Of a DNA stretch of 64,000 nucleotides, positions 38,342 to 52,340 are shown one piece after another; position 1 is the stretch's first letter; every line of letters begins with the position of its first letter. The DNA is from Ricinus communis (taxonomy: Eukaryota > Streptophyta > Magnoliopsida > Malpighiales > Euphorbiaceae): contig NC_063261.1 in assembly GCF_019578655.1 (NCBI RefSeq), forward strand, positions 22,981,126 to 23,045,125. The letters are read 5' to 3'. Both the position numbers and the translations under genes were made by a program. The notes under the pieces are model-generated. The model worked only from the letters and a program-made list of their open reading frames with translations, made no database searches and was not told the DNA's origin.

Positions 38342-38530
38342 ATGAAAACAATAAATAACTCGTGCTATTATTTAGAAAAAGGTGTGATAAAGCTAATAAA
38401 GTGAATTAATATATTATTAAGTCCTATGATAAACTCTTTAAAAAATGATGAAAACAATAAATAACTTGTGATATTATTTAGAAAAAGGTATGATAAAAGC
38501 TAATCAAGTGAATTAGCATATTATTATTTT
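38342..38530 (+). repeat. Tandem duplication, 106-bp period
   Basis: ATGAAAACAATAAATAACT starts at 38342 and again at 38448. The following text (ATTATTTAGAAAAAGGT(G/A)TGATAAA) is also repeated with few differences, so this is a local two-copy duplication, the second copy shortened at its end. Confidence 0.8.
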
Positions 38531-38952
38531 TATTATTTTTAATTTTATTTTAATTTTAATAATTTATTAATATAATTGAATACCAAATTAGCTAATTATA
38601 TATACTTCTTCTTTATCAACTAAATATATTATTTATATTTTCTCTCAAAAAGATGTTATTTTTATTAGACTTTTAATTATTTATTAAATTTAATTAACAA
38701 TACTAACTACTATGAAATATATTTATATAATTTTGATTTGTATAAAGATAATTAAAACATATATATCAATCCATCAACAATTTGAATTATTTCTTAAGAA
38801 TATTAACAATCTAAATTAGTAAATTAAATATAAACTAATAAATTATTTAAGATAATATAAATTAATTATTTATAATTAGAAATAGATTTATAATATGACA
38901 AAATTATACAATAGTATTACAAAATCTAAAATTGTATATTCATTTTTATTAA

Positions 38953-39647
38953 TCTATATATATATACTAATTTCTGAGATCTAATTTTTTTTTACACGTG
39001 TGTTTAATTTTTGATATGCATATTATTTTTGCCACATATGATTCAAGCTTATGTATAATTTTATAGTTTTTTTTTATTAATTTATTGATTAATAAGTTAC
39101 GTTTCTAATTAAAAATTGACTCTAATCCTAAAAATAACATATTTATTATATTTTAATATTATGTTAACTAATAAATAGTTTCTTAAATTTATCAAAAAAA
39201 TAAATAGTTTTCTAATCAGATAATAATATTAATTTTATCCTAAAAGATGATAATAATAATTATATTTTAATATTATATTAACTAATAGATAGTTTTCTAA
39301 TTGGATAATGATAATAATTTTATCTTAAAAAATAGCATATTAATTATATTTAATATTATATTAACTAATAAACTAGTATTTTAATTAGATAATAATTCTA
39401 ATTTTAAAAAATAACATCTTAAATTATATTTAATAATAAATTAATTTTTTAATTACCTATTAAAAATTTGATATTAAAAATAGTAATATGAATTATAGTA
39501 TTAAGTTATATAACTAATTAATAAATATTTTTAAAATAATTTTTATATTATTATATTAATAAAATCTTTATTAAATTATATTTATAAATTAAATCTTATA
39601 ATCAAAATAATAATAATGGTCGTACAAATACATAAGTAAACGATCAG
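38953..39647 (+). repeat. Dispersed AT-rich repeat, copy C (Helitron-like candidate)
   Basis: It starts TCTATATATATATACTAA and ends GGTCGTACAAATACATAAGTAAACGATCAG. The 3' phrase matches the ends of copies A and B. Internal phrases (CACGTGTGT, CACATATGATTCAAGCTTATGTATAATTTTATAGTTTTT) match copies A, B and D. No coding capacity. Confidence 0.5.
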
Positions 39648-40218
39648 TGTAATTATAATGTACGTGCCGTGGAATGATTGTTAGGGGCAATGGACATTTT
39701 TTAACCCATATTTAATGGAAAGGAAATCTGATTCATGTCACTTACCTAAAATAATTGATCTTTACCAAATATATTACTTTACCCAAAAAGAAGAAAGTTT
39801 CAACATTCCAAGATGTAAGTTAAAAGAAAAAAGAAAAAAGGAAAAGAAAAAACATCCACTAACTCCCAACATACAAATACATCTGAAAAAAAATAAAAAT
39901 AGAAATTAACAAATAAGCATTACCTTACAATTAGAAACAAAGATTCTTCGTGATTTTATATCATTCTTGAGAAAAAAAAAACCCTTTTCAACCAATAAAA
40001 TAAAAAATTTAAATGCAAAATAAAAAGTATATATGTATGTACCAGTCGAGTGCTAAAAGAAGAAAACCTCACTTCAGTCTTCAGGGTTTTACACTATCAC
40101 AGTATAACACTCCCAAAACCCTCTTTCCCTCGTTTTTCTCTGTTCCTGATCACTGAGATATTTCTGTATCTAACCATCACTTATCAGTTATTTCCCCAAC
40201 TTTCTTTGGGGCTTGAGG

Positions 40219-40342
40219 GTAAAGCTTTTTTTTTTTTTTCCCTATTTCTGAAAGTTTGGTTCTCAAAATTTGTCTGCTTTTTCTTTGCTTTTGATATTCT
40301 TTTTTAGTTCTTAGTTACTAATTATCTACTTTGTTTATTCAG
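40219..40342 (+). other. Probable 5' UTR intron of the FGAM synthase gene
   Basis: A donor-like GGTAAAG at 40218 and a TTATTCAG acceptor ending at 40342 bracket a T-rich stretch just 9 bp before the start codon. This would fit a leader intron; not proven by the sequence alone. Confidence 0.4.
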
Positions 40343-40351
40343 GCATTTGTA

Positions 40352-43300
40352 ATGGTTGGCGTCGGAGAAATTAACTCAGCATCAACCCAATTCTTGCAAG
40401 TAAGTATTTTGTATTTTAGTCTTTTTTCTTTTGTTTAGTGAAATTCGTGTTCTTTTGTGATTTATTTCTTGTTTTGGTCTCTGGGCTTAAGTTATTTTTG
40501 GTTTTTGGTAATTGTTTTCTTATCATTTTGGATTGTCATTACAGAACTCCTCTAGGCAAACTCTGCTTTTACAGAGATATTTGTGTATTGATAAAAGAAA
40601 CCAGTTGCTATGGGGCACGCTTCGTAATTGGAAGTCCCCACTGCATTTTGCTGACAGGAAAGGTGTCTCATTGAGGTGTTGTGCTCAATCAAAGCCTAGA
40701 GCTGTAATTTCTGGAGGTGTGACTAGTTCTGTTGATGAACAATCTAGTTTGATTAAAAAGCCTGCTCAAGAAATTGTCCATTTTTATCGTGTTCCATTAA
40801 TTCAAGAGAGTGCCGCTCTGGACTTACTCAAGTCAGTTCAAACAAAAATCTCCAACGAGATTGTTGGGTTGCAGACTGAGCAGTGTTTTAATGTTGGGCT
40901 TCAATCTGAGATTTCTAGTGAGAAGCTTGGAGATCTTAGATGGCTTCTACAGGAAACATATGAGCCAGAGAATTTGGGAACGGAGAGCTTTCTTGAGAAG
41001 AAAAAGAAAGAAGGTTTGAATACTGTCATAGTTGAGGTTGGGCCTAGGTTGTCTTTTACAACTGCTTGGTCTGCAAATGCAGTTTCAATTTGTCATGCTT
41101 GTGGGTTGACAGAAGTGAATAGAATGGAACGGTCTCGGAGGTACTTGCTGTATAGTCGAGGAATCTTGCAAGAAGATCAGATTAATGAGTTTGCTGCCAT
41201 GGTTCATGATCGGATGACTGAGTGTGCTTATACTCACAAGCTAACATCTTTTGAGACTAGTGTGGTTCCTGAGGAAGTTCGCTTTGTGCCCCTTATGGAA
41301 AAAGGAAGGAGGGCTTTGGAAGAGATCAATCAAGAGATGGGATTGGCTTTCGATGAGCAAGATTTACAGTACTATACTAGGCTGTTTAAAGAAGATATCA
41401 AGCGGAATCCAACAACTGTGGAATTGTTTGACATTGCTCAATCTAACAGTGAACACAGCAGACACTGGTTTTTTACTGGAAAAATGGTCATTGATGGACA
41501 ACCCATGGATAGAACTCTTATGCAGATTGTGAAGAGCACTTTGCAGGCTAATCCTAACAATTCAGTAATTGGCTTCAAGGATAATTCTAGTGCTATTAAG
41601 GGCTTCACAGTGAAGCAATTGAGGCCTGTTCAGCCTGGTATGACATGTCCACTTACTGCCACTACCCGTGACCTTGATATTCTATTTACAGCTGAGACCC
41701 ATAATTTCCCTTGTGCTGTAGCACCTTATCCCGGGGCAGAGACTGGGGCTGGAGGCAGAATTAGGGATACCCATGCAACAGGTAGTGGTTCATTTGTCGT
41801 TGCAGCCACAGCTGGTTATTGTGTTGGTAATTTGAATGTAGAGGGGTCTTATGCTCCATGGGAAGATCATTCTTTCACATATCCATCAAACTTAGCATCA
41901 CCCTTGCAAGTTCTTATTGATGCTAGCAATGGTGCATCAGACTATGGAAATAAATTTGGGGAGCCTCTGATTCAGGGTTACACTAGAACTTTTGGAATGA
42001 GACTTCCAAGTGGGGAGAGGCGGGAATGGTTGAAGCCAATTATGTTTAGTGGGGGTATTGGGCAGATTGATCATACCCACATAACTAAAGGAGAGCCTGA
42101 CATCGGTATGTTAGTTGTGAAGATTGGAGGTCCTGCATATCGGATAGGGATGGGAGGTGGGGCTGCCTCAAGTATGGTGAGTGGACAAAATGACGCAGAG
42201 CTTGATTTTAATGCCGTACAACGTGGAGATGCTGAGATGGCGCAGAAACTTTATCGTGTTGTCCGGGCATGCATTGAGATGGGGGAGAATAATCCAATTA
42301 TTAGCATCCATGATCAGGGAGCTGGTGGGAATTGTAATGTTGTAAAGGAAATTATATATCCAAAGGGCGCTGTCATTGATATTCGGGCAATTGTGGTTGG
42401 TGATCATACTATGTCTATTCTAGAGATATGGGGTGCAGAATATCAGGAGCAAGATGCAATCTTGGTGAAGCCTGAAAGCCGTGATCTTCTACAATCCATT
42501 TGTCAAAGAGAAAGGGTGTCAATGGCTGTTCTTGGGGCAATTAACGGTGAGGGGCGTGTTGTCTTGGTTGACAGTGCAGCTATTGAAAATTGCCGTTCAA
42601 GCGGACTCCCTACTCCTTCTCCTGCTGTGGATCTTGAACTGGAGAAAGTACTTGGGGACATGCCTCGGAAGACTTTTGAATTTCATCGGGTGGTTAATGC
42701 TAGAGAGCCACTTGATATTGCTCCAGGGATCACCGTGATGGAGGCTTTAAAGAGGGTACTGAGACTTCCTTCTGTATGTTCTAAACGCTTCTTGACAACA
42801 AAAGTGGATAGGTGTGTTACAGGTCTAGTAGCGCAGCAGCAAACTGTTGGTCCTTTGCAGATTACACTTGCTGATGTTGCTGTCATTTCTCAGAGTTACA
42901 CTGACTTGACTGGAGGTGCATGCGCAATTGGAGAGCAGCCAATCAAAGGGCTAGTTAATCCAAAGGCAATGGCAAGATTGGCTGTTGGAGAAGCACTCAC
43001 AAATCTTGTTTGGGCTAGGGTTACTTCTCTCTCTGACATTAAAGCAAGTGGGAATTGGATGTATGCTGCGAAGCTTGATGGGGAGGGAGCAGACATGTAT
43101 GATGCTGCCACAGCCCTTTCTGATGCTATGATTGAACTTGGTATTGCTATTGATGGGGGGAAGGACAGCCTGTCAATGGCAGCTCATGCAGCTGGTGAGG
43201 TTGTTAAGGCTCCAGGTAATCTTGTTATCAGTGTTTATGTCACTTGTCCTGACATAACAAAAACAGTAACCCCAGATTTGAAATTGGGAGATGATGGTGT

Positions 43301-44741
43301 ATTACTTCACATTGATTTGGCAAAAGGAGAGAGACGGCTAGGGGCTTCTGCTCTTGCACAGGCATTTGACCAAGTTGGGGATGACTGTCCTGATCTTGAA
43401 GATATTTCTTACCTCAAACGAGTTTTTGAGGGTGTCCAGGATCTTATTGAGGATGAACTCATCTCCTCTGGCCATGATATAAGTGATGGTGGCCTACTGG
43501 TCTGTGCCATGGAGATGGCATTTGCTGGAAATTGTGGCACTGTTTTGGATTTTGCTTCATGTGGGAAGAGTCTTTTCCAAACACTCTTTGCAGAAGAGCT
43601 TGGTCTTCTTCTTGAGGTTAGCAGAAAGAACTTGGATACTGTAATAGAAAATCTCAACAAGGTAGGCGTTTCTGCTGATATAGTTGGACAAGTGACTACC
43701 TCACCCTTGATAGAACTGAAAGTTGATGGGGAAACTCATCTGAACAATGAAACTTCTTTCCTTAGAGATATGTGGGAGGAAACTAGTTTTCAACTAGAAA
43801 AGTTTCAAAGACTAGCTTCCTGTGTGGACTCAGAGAAAGAAGGTTTGAAGTCCAGGCATGAACCTTTCTGGAGATTGTCATTTACTCCTTCCTTTACAGA
43901 TGAGAAATATATGACTGCAACTTTAAAACCAAAAGTGGCTGTGATTCGAGAGGAAGGCAGTAATGGTGACAGAGAGATGGCTGCAGCATTTTATGCTGCT
44001 GGTTTTGAACCCTGGGATATTACAATGTCGGACCTTCTGAATGGAGGCATCTCCCTTCACGAATTCCGTGGAATTGTGTTTGTGGGAGGTTTTAGCTATG
44101 CTGATGTCCTTGATTCTGCAAAAGGCTGGTCTGCTTCCATAAGATTTAATCAGTCACTTCTAAATCAATTTCAGGAGTTCTATAAGCAACCTGACACTTT
44201 CAGTCTTGGTGTTTGCAATGGGTGTCAGCTTATGGCTCTATTGGGATGGGTCCCAGGCCCACAAGTTGGGGGTGTGCTTGGTGCTGGGGGGGACCCATCA
44301 CAACCAAGGTTTATTCACAATGAGTCTGGTCGATTTGAATGCCGCTTTACAAATGTGACAATAAAGGACTCCCCTGCCATAATGCTCAAAGGAATGGAAG
44401 GTAGTACATTGGGCGTGTGGGCCGCCCATGGTGAGGGAAGAGCATATTTCCCAGATGATGGTGTTTTTGATCGTGTGGTTCATTCAGATTTAGCCCCAGT
44501 TAGATATTGTGATGATGATGGCAATCCAACAGAAACTTACCCTTTCAATGTGAATGGTTCACCCTTAGGAGTAGCAGCAATTTGTTCTCCTGATGGGAGG
44601 CATCTTGCAATGATGCCTCATCCAGAACGTTGCTTCTTGATGTGGCAGTTCCCATGGTATCCCAAGCGCTGGGATGTGGATGGCAAAGGCCCTAGCCCAT
44701 GGTTAAAGATGTTCCAGAATGCCAGAGAATGGTGCTCATGA
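40352..44741 (+). CDS. PUR4: Phosphoribosylformylglycinamidine synthase (FGAM synthase), organellar
   Basis: Coding exons are 40352-40399 (16 codons) and 40545-44741, in phase 0, about 1414 aa, close to the usual length of eukaryotic large-form FGAMS. It makes FGAM from FGAR, glutamine and ATP, step four of de novo purine synthesis, located in plastids and mitochondria. The leader (about 1-70) is Arg/Ser/Leu-rich and acid-poor (MLL-type LLLQRYLC...RCCAQ), fitting a transit peptide. Motifs: DIAQSNSEHSRHW (about 312), GAGGRIRD (about 416) and GGKDSLSMA in the second AIRS-like half (about 885). The C-terminal glutaminase has nucleophile Cys about 1240 (GVCNGCQLM) and His/Glu about 1375/1377 (MPHPERC). 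All catalytic parts are present. Exon 1 was chosen because its ATG splices cleanly to the leader; starting within exon 2's upstream frame would use intron sequence. Confidence 0.96.
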
Positions 44742-47188
44742 GATAGGTTAGTTTCTTTAACTATTGTAATATAGTAGTTTTCTACCTTAAATAGCTTGGT
44801 GATTGTATGCCTTTTCATTTCAAGTTTGCAGTTTGTCCGATGGATAGAGAGGTATGCATGATCACTTTGAAGGCATACACTTTTTGAAGTCAGGTGGTGC
44901 TCTGGATAATAATTGTTATTCCTAGTTCATTCAAAGCTTCAGACTGAGCTTAAGTTTCTTCACCAAAAAGTATACACACAAAGGTTTCAATGGTCACAGG
45001 TCTTGAAAGTTTTTTTGAGTTTCATGTTGTCCTTCAATGGGTTTTGCTTTTTCTTTCATTTGTATTCTGCCCAAATGACTTATACAAGGATTACTTGTTA
45101 CCAATGGAGTTTCAATTTACTCTCCTGTACTTTCTATTGCTTGGGTAGCACAAATGGCTCCTGCCAATTTCTTATACTATTCTTCCTCTGATTTCACTCT
45201 CCTGTAGTGCAAGACTTCTTCTGTTTAACAAGCATGTCTTAAATATTTCTACTTGCGCAATTCATGGTCCATGTTATTAAATGGCTCTTCACAGGCCAAA
45301 TGACAATAATCTCAATAAATACAATTGTGAACGTAACTGAATGGTGTGTGTTCTGGGAGACATTTTCTTGGTGGTCTATGTTTAAATACCCAGTTGCCAA
45401 CTATCGGAGGTGATATTAACAGCAGATTAGGGGAAAGTCCAGACTTAGAAGAAGTAATATAATAAAAACTGCAGAAGTCTCTTCATTTTGTCAAATACGC
45501 TCATTTGTCTAAAATGGGAAGATTGATAAAACAAATAGATACATGTTATACTTATTGACTCTTGCACATTGTTGTACCAGGTGTTTTTTTATTTTATTTT
45601 TAATGGTGTGCAGCTTAATGTGAAAGGTTTTGCTTTAGCCATCTAGCGTCCTGTAAATTTCTCTGTGACATAGGATGTGATAAGCATTATATCAGGCATA
45701 GCCTCATATGTTTCCATCTGTATGTAGGTAGTTACAGATGTATACAATATGCTTTAGGTGTTCTATCTGACTGTCTCTAATTTCTGATTCTATGGGCACT
45801 TAAAATGGCTGTCCTGTTATATACAGTGTTGAATTGTTGAAGATGAAGTGATGCTGAATAGTCCTTCTGACCTTATGTTCAACGTTAAAAAAGGACGACC
45901 GTTCTTATAAGTGCTAGTTATTCTCACAAAATGTTAACTTACTGCGATACTCGCGACTCCAGCACTGCTATGGTGCTACCTAACCAAATGAGAGATTCCT
46001 TTGCTTAAAGCAAACTTCTCTTGATGTAATTGATTTGGGAGAAAAAGGTGCAGAATATGAGGACTGATGTTCTAAACATAGCTGGTTTAGTTGATCCAGA
46101 AACTAGAATAAGCCTTCATCTTCATCTTTAAATTCAGTCATATTTGAATCACAAAACTTCAAAACAAAATCTGTTTAGGATGGAACTGAAGCAGTTTGTA
46201 GGTCGCAGAAGTTCCAACTGTAATGGACGTTTTTCCAGTCCTCAGCATGGACTTCAGTTCATGCTGTTGCTGTTATCTAACGATCAATGTGCAGAGATTT
46301 CTTGGTTCTATATTTTGCGGGAGCCTCTCTGAAAGTTTTGCATTCAGACCTAGTGAAAGAGAATATGAACTTTGTGACTGAAAAGATAAATTTCTGGTTG
46401 GCTATAACTGGTTGAAATGGAGGAGTTTTCGCCTCATTTAGATAGGAATTTGATGCACTTATTGATCTGAACATACTCATGCTTGCAAAATTGGGATGGA
46501 CAATCATTATTCTGGAAGCTTTAGGTACGATATGTTTTTTAGCATCAATTTTTGACATTGGCTTATACAAGTGATCCGCATATGTTATTCCCGGAATATA
46601 AGTGTCGTCTCTGCACATTGAAGATTTGCTGGTTGAGTAATTGCCAGATAGTTCCACTAGGGACATTCATTTTTCTGGAATTTTTTTATACAGTAATTTC
46701 AGTGACATGATGAGGCTGTGCTTGATATGCCCTGAATTTAGTTGCGTTTGCAGGATTGTATAAAGATGCTTCTATTTTCTAAATGCTTGGGTGCATGGTT
46801 TTTTCTGCTAGTAACCTCTTTTCTAGCTGCTAAGTTGGCAGAAAATTTTCTACCGTGGTTAACCTGGATCAAGTTGCTATAGAACCTTCATCAAGTCCGT
46901 TAAATGTTTATGATTATAATGACCATCCCATAGAAAGAGAGGCCATTGCAAGAGCTCAGTATTTTCGGGTTTGTTTGTTCTATGATTTTAGTGCAGGCAC
47001 AACAAATTTCTTGTCTGAAAATAGCAATAGCTTATTTGGTGGTTCAAACTGGATTAAGCCTACACCCTCATCTGTATCTACACATGTAGAATTGCAGATG
47101 TAAAGAAAACAGAACTTTCCTTCGAAAGACATCTGCTGCACATGCGCTAATTGGCTAAAACTGCTGTTTTCGGTCCGGGTTTGGTACT
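44742..47188. other. 3' flank of FGAM synthase and spacer
   Basis: The region has nearer-to-genic base composition than most spacers. Open stretches such as 46855-47103 (+, 82 codons) and 46666-46277 (-) have no recognised features. These could be UTR, pseudogene or chance. Confidence 0.4.
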
Positions 47189-47937
47189 TCAGGTTGCATT
47201 GTTTGCGCTGTCCAACCAGGACCAGTACGGGAAGATCTCTTGGTCAACTCCTTCTAGGAGTCTGTCTAAACAATTTGGGTGAAAATCACAGAAAGGGTCT
47301 TGATCTTCCCATTCATATAAAGGAGGCAGTTCTACATTCATTTGGCTATCCAAAGTTTCGTTTCCAGTCGTATATCCTGAGTTGTTCACTTGCGTGTCCT
47401 GTGGATTCTGATAATACTCGGGGATCATGGCATCTTGAAGTGAAGAAAACTGCATCTCACATCTGGGGTTTAAAGTTGCTTGTGGATTTTCACAACTAGC
47501 AATACCAACTGCGAGATTAGTCATTTGGTGACCAAGAATGTCTATCTCCTCTTGTAAGCTGGCTATCTGCAAGACAAGTTAAAAAGAAGTTAAACAACTG
47601 ACTTAAACTCTAAGGCGATCGTAGAGGTGTTGTGGCTGTCGGACAAGTAACACAGAACCTGTTGTTGGAGTGCAAGAATATGCGCAACACAACCATATAC
47701 AGGATCTCGCATCCGAGCCAATGCTTCGTAAGATATGGTGATAGCAGCATCACTTCGGTTCTGTACTGGTAGGTGTAATAATAGCTTTGAAACATTGCTG
47801 GCGCCAAACACCTTGTGCACTGCTGCAAAGTGGGTCGCAGCCTGGTCATAACAGAAGTAGGGTGCAAACACACATTCACTCGTGCACTTTCTTCTTAGGA
47901 ACTTGCATGCTCCACATGAAGAGCCCGGCCCTGTCAT
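47189..47937 (-). CDS. LBD: LOB-domain (LBD, class I) transcription factor
   Basis: Exons 47937-47659 and 47566-47189, phase 0, give 218 aa. Residues 8-22 carry the plant-specific zinc-binding CX2CX6CX3C (C8, C11, C18, C22). The GAS block follows ([15 protein letters not shown], about 44-58), then the coiled leucine-zipper-like region ([26 protein letters not shown] joined to [11 protein letters not shown]) that mediates dimerisation, across the single intron. The variable C-terminal half is acidic and Tyr/Trp/Pro-rich, fitting an activation region. The N-terminal form and the single intron match the LBD16/17/18/29/33-like group, whose members act in auxin-dependent lateral root formation; the precise orthologue is not assigned. 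The ATG follows the usual short [11 protein letters not shown] start. Confidence 0.93.
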
Positions 47938-50852
47938 TGTCGTACGCCTTTTTTTCTTTATTTATCTTTGTCAGGGTGATTTTGCTTGTACTGGAGCTGG
48001 TATGTTAGAAACTAGTGTCGAGATTTGCTCTTTATAATCATCATTTACAAGTGTCACAAGCCCTTTTTATTGTAGCCAAGAAACATTCTTCACTTTTCTT
48101 AAAAGTAGGTTTCTTTTAGGTCTCCCTTATGGGCTACAATTGTCATTCTCAAATTGGGTAAGCTTTCCTATTTCATGCCTTTTAAAGGGATTTTATTCAT
48201 TACTATAGACCTAATCATCATTATCATTAGTTGGGCTCTAAAAATGAGAAATAATTGCTTTATGTAGGTTTTAAATATTTTTTTTTTAGTTAACAACATC
48301 ATTACTTAGGCTGGTACAGAACAGTTATTTGCCCCTCAATTTGGCAATTATGTTAACAATTTCGTGTCTTAAGAGCATGATGATAAGTAAACAATGGCAA
48401 GGAGTTCTTGAACTTGGAAAAAGGACATGGATAAATTTTAATATATTAGGTTTACTAGCTGACTTTGCCTTTAGTTACTTTCACAGATTGTTTAGTTGCC
48501 GCAGATCATTCCATCTGTTTCTGCAATAAACATTATTTTATTCCTTAAATAAACCCCATTTCTCCTCAATAGCAAAATAGTGGATCAACATTATTTGTGT
48601 GTCATGTTGATCTTCTTGCTGGGGTTCCTTGATTGCTTTTGAGACTTGCAAAGACTTTGATGAGCAGAAGGGCAGTTGAGCAAATAGAGATTCCGGTAGT
48701 TGCGTAAAGGAATGATTGATATACGGTATGAAAATATTTAGTCCCTCTCAGTCAAAATCAAGCTATAGGAGTTGGTTCATTGCGGCTTTAAACGTGCTGT
48801 TCTTATCTGAAGAGAACAAAAAATGTTTTGTTTTAAATGCAGAGTTCATAGCATAGGCATTGGACATAGAGTCCATGACTCATGACAGCTCTTTGTCTGA
48901 TTGCAGTAATTCCCTTAATTATGCAGCTTCTGATCCTACATTATGTGTTAAAACTCTCCATTATTATTCATATTTTATTGCTTACAGGTTATCAGGTTTG
49001 GCTGTTGGCCACTTACTAATAATGGGTCGGTGGCTGAAGACTCAAACAGGATTCATCTAATGTTCTTACAAAGCCAGGAGAGGAACTCACATTCTTATCA
49101 GCAACAGTTGCAAATTGGTAAGTGCTGAAACCTTTTAGCTTTTATCTCTCGTTATTATGCTTCAATGCTCTAGAAAGACAGCAGGCACGAGCGAAATGAG
49201 AGAGAGTGAGAAAAGATAGATGGGAGACAAAATGCCATTTTCAGTGACCCTTAATTCCTACTTTTTGTCTTTTCAGAACTGTGTAGTTTTTTTGTTTTGA
49301 AATGAAATTCTTGTGAATGACAAATGGAGAAAGTGTTCTAGGATGGTGGAGGGGAACTTTTCGGCTTTCGAGTTTAACGATGAAAGTGTCTTTCTCTATC
49401 ATGGAACAATGATCAATTTTATCCATTTGGAAAAAAGAGAGAAAAAATTTGCTAGGTTTGCATGCTACTTCATACCCTCTTTGCCTACATCTGCATGTTC
49501 ATGGACCTAGTTGCAGCATTTCCAATTGCATAAACTGTAAGCTCTATATATTATAGCCAAATATTGCATTTCCTTTCCAGTCAGTTCCTCAATAATTTGA
49601 GCTGTCATCAACTCCAAAATCATGCAAGAACGTCAACATCTTACTAATTTTCTTGAGTTCTCTGTAGGGTGGTAAATTCCTGTATATTGTGAGCCTATTT
49701 TAAGTAATGGAAATGCCAAGGCAATAATAACGTTTACCCGTAAAAATCTGAAAATTACTGCCAAGCAAGTACTTAAGGTATATATCCTGGAACTTGTCAA
49801 TTCATTAGAATATTGGCACAAGCCTTTGATGCATTTGCAGCATTTCTGCATGCTTGTAGCAGAGACAAATTCGTCCTTTGGACACTGTTATATATTGGAA
49901 ACTGATAATCAAAAACCTATAAAGAAAGATTGAAGGGTACTAGTCTTCTAGGTGCCCCCCCTGTTTTTGCATTGAGCACTGAGATCAAAACAGGCAACCA
50001 AATAAGTAAAGCAATCAATTTAGGCCTACTGTAGTGCATGTTTAGATCAACTGTGTCAGGGGACGTGTGATCACCCACTTGATCCCTGAATCCTAAGTAG
50101 CTCACTTTTTGGTTGGTTGGGGTTTAGATTGAATGAACTAGGCCAATCGCATCTAGTGCGGGTCGAAACTGGTTTTATGGGTCATTTTCTAAGCTTTTCA
50201 TTTTCGGAAAAATAACAAAAATATCCATTTTTTTTTTTATCAAATTTACGATTTTTTTTTAACTTTTACTGTGCTAAATATCAAATACAATTTTTAACTT
50301 TTTTTCTTTTCAAAATTACAGTTTTATTTGTTTTTTAGTTTTTATTTGATTGTTTTTTAGTAAAACAACTAAAAAGTAACTAAATAACAATCGAAAAATA
50401 ATTAAAAATAGCTACACCGTGAATTTAAAAAAATTAAAAAATAATATCTTTAAGAAAAAAATATACACAATAAAAACAATATTTTTTTGTTAATTTTTTA
50501 TTATTTCTGAAATGTTCCTTTTCTCTTTAGCAAATAGTTATCTTTCCATAATTTTTCTTCCTTTATATAATAAATCAATAGATCAACATATTTATTTACA
50601 ATAAATAATTACTTATTTATTAATTATCCGACGATTAAGTGTAAAATATTTAAATTTTTTTTACATTATTATATTTCTAAAATAGATGAATGTTATTTTT
50701 TTATTCACTATATGGGGATTTAAACCATCTCAATCTCTTATTCTGCAAATATTCCTTGATAAAATCCATTTTAATTGTGTTACAAATCATACCACATCTT
50801 AATTCTTATACATCATAGCTGGCCAATTGTTAATCTGCTGCAACATTATAAC
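47938..50852. other. Intergenic spacer between LBD and repeat copy B
   Basis: No gene recognised. Base composition is moderate to about 50100 and then strongly AT-rich. Short open stretches (48860-49060, 49313-49510) lack recognisable motifs. Confidence 0.45.
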
Positions 50853-52340
50853 ATGGACCCGGTCCATGAAGCTATGTGGTTTAATTCATATATACACGTG
50901 TATCAGATGCTGACCGCGTGGGCGCGAATTTAAAAAGATGTTGACCACGTCAAATATTGATATAGATATGAATTTAAAAAGAAAAATATTTTATATTTAT
51001 TGAATTTGTATAAAATATTTATTAACTTATGTTTATTAAACATGTATTGAATGTTCATTGTTTAAACGTTAAATGTTCATTGTTTATTAATTTTATTTTT
51101 ATTGAAAAAATATGTGTACCACAATATAAAATATTTATAATATAACTTTAGATGAACATTTTTTTTATTTACCAACTGTACAAGAACGATTTATGTTATA
51201 TCTATATTATATATGTTGGTTTGAATGAATTAGTGAATATGATTTTTATTAATGATGAATATCATTGACAAACTAATGAATATTATGTCTATAGATGATG
51301 AATGTTTATTCAATCATAAAAAAATTTTGAATATGCATAAAAAAAAATGAAAATTTTCATAAATAATCAATATTTTCATTGAAAATATCGATGAACATTA
51401 TATATACTGATGCAACCAAGGATATATTTAAGTCAACTAGCATGGATCCACTAGCGGTTTGAGTTCGTATCATATATAGATAATGAACATTGCAGTACCA
51501 GATAATGAATATTAATAAATAAATAATATTTTTATTTAAAAATATCGATCAACATTATATATACAAACAATGAACATTGCAGTACCAGATAATGCATATT
51601 AATATTAACAGTGATGAATAATACATGAAACAAAATGAATATGTACGTTAATCGCAATGAATATTAAATTCACAGATAATAAATATTTAAATGTAAAGAA
51701 ATTAATTATTATGAAATATTATATCTAATAAACATTATACATATAGAAAATAAATATTTTAATATATGTAAATGAATAAAAAAATATTGATATATATATA
51801 TGGTCTAATAAATACTTTTTGATATGTGTTACTACATTCTGACACATATGATTTTTTATTTTAACATGTGTACTTATTATTAATACCTAGAGTCTAAGTT
51901 TATGTATAATTTTATAGTTTTTCTATTAATTTATTGATAATTTTTATATTATTGTATTAATAAAATCTTAAAATATAAAAAACTAAAAACTAATAAAGAC
52001 GTTAAAAATATTTAATTTATTATTATTTTTAAATTAATTTTTAAATTTAATTTATATTATTACTTGTAATCAAAATAATTATGACGGCCGTACAACAGAC
52101 GGGTAAACGACTAGCTTTCATAAATATATAAAAAAGTATTCAAAAAATTATTTTTAATAATATTCATTTAAATTTATTTTATCATAATTTTAAAGAATAA
52201 ATATCTCATGTGTCAAGAATAAATACACATGTCAAAATAAAATTTTTTAAAATAGTGACAATAAAATATTTACAACAGTCGTATAACACAATAATAAACA
52301 ATTAATTTTTATAAATATATAAAAAAGTTTATTATAAATA
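50853..52340. repeat. Dispersed AT-rich repeat, copy B (Helitron-like ends)
   Basis: Collinear with copy A at 23374-24660. The core begins TCTAATAAATAC (51804) and ends GACGGCCGTACAACAGACGGGTAAACGACTAG (52114). The end has a palindrome ACGGCCGT upstream of CTAG, as expected of Helitron 3' ends. A second end-like motif follows near 52270-52300, as in copy A. An internal duplication is visible: phrases on AACATTGCAGTACCAGATAATG occur at 51484-51512 and again at 51568-51598. Confidence 0.6.
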
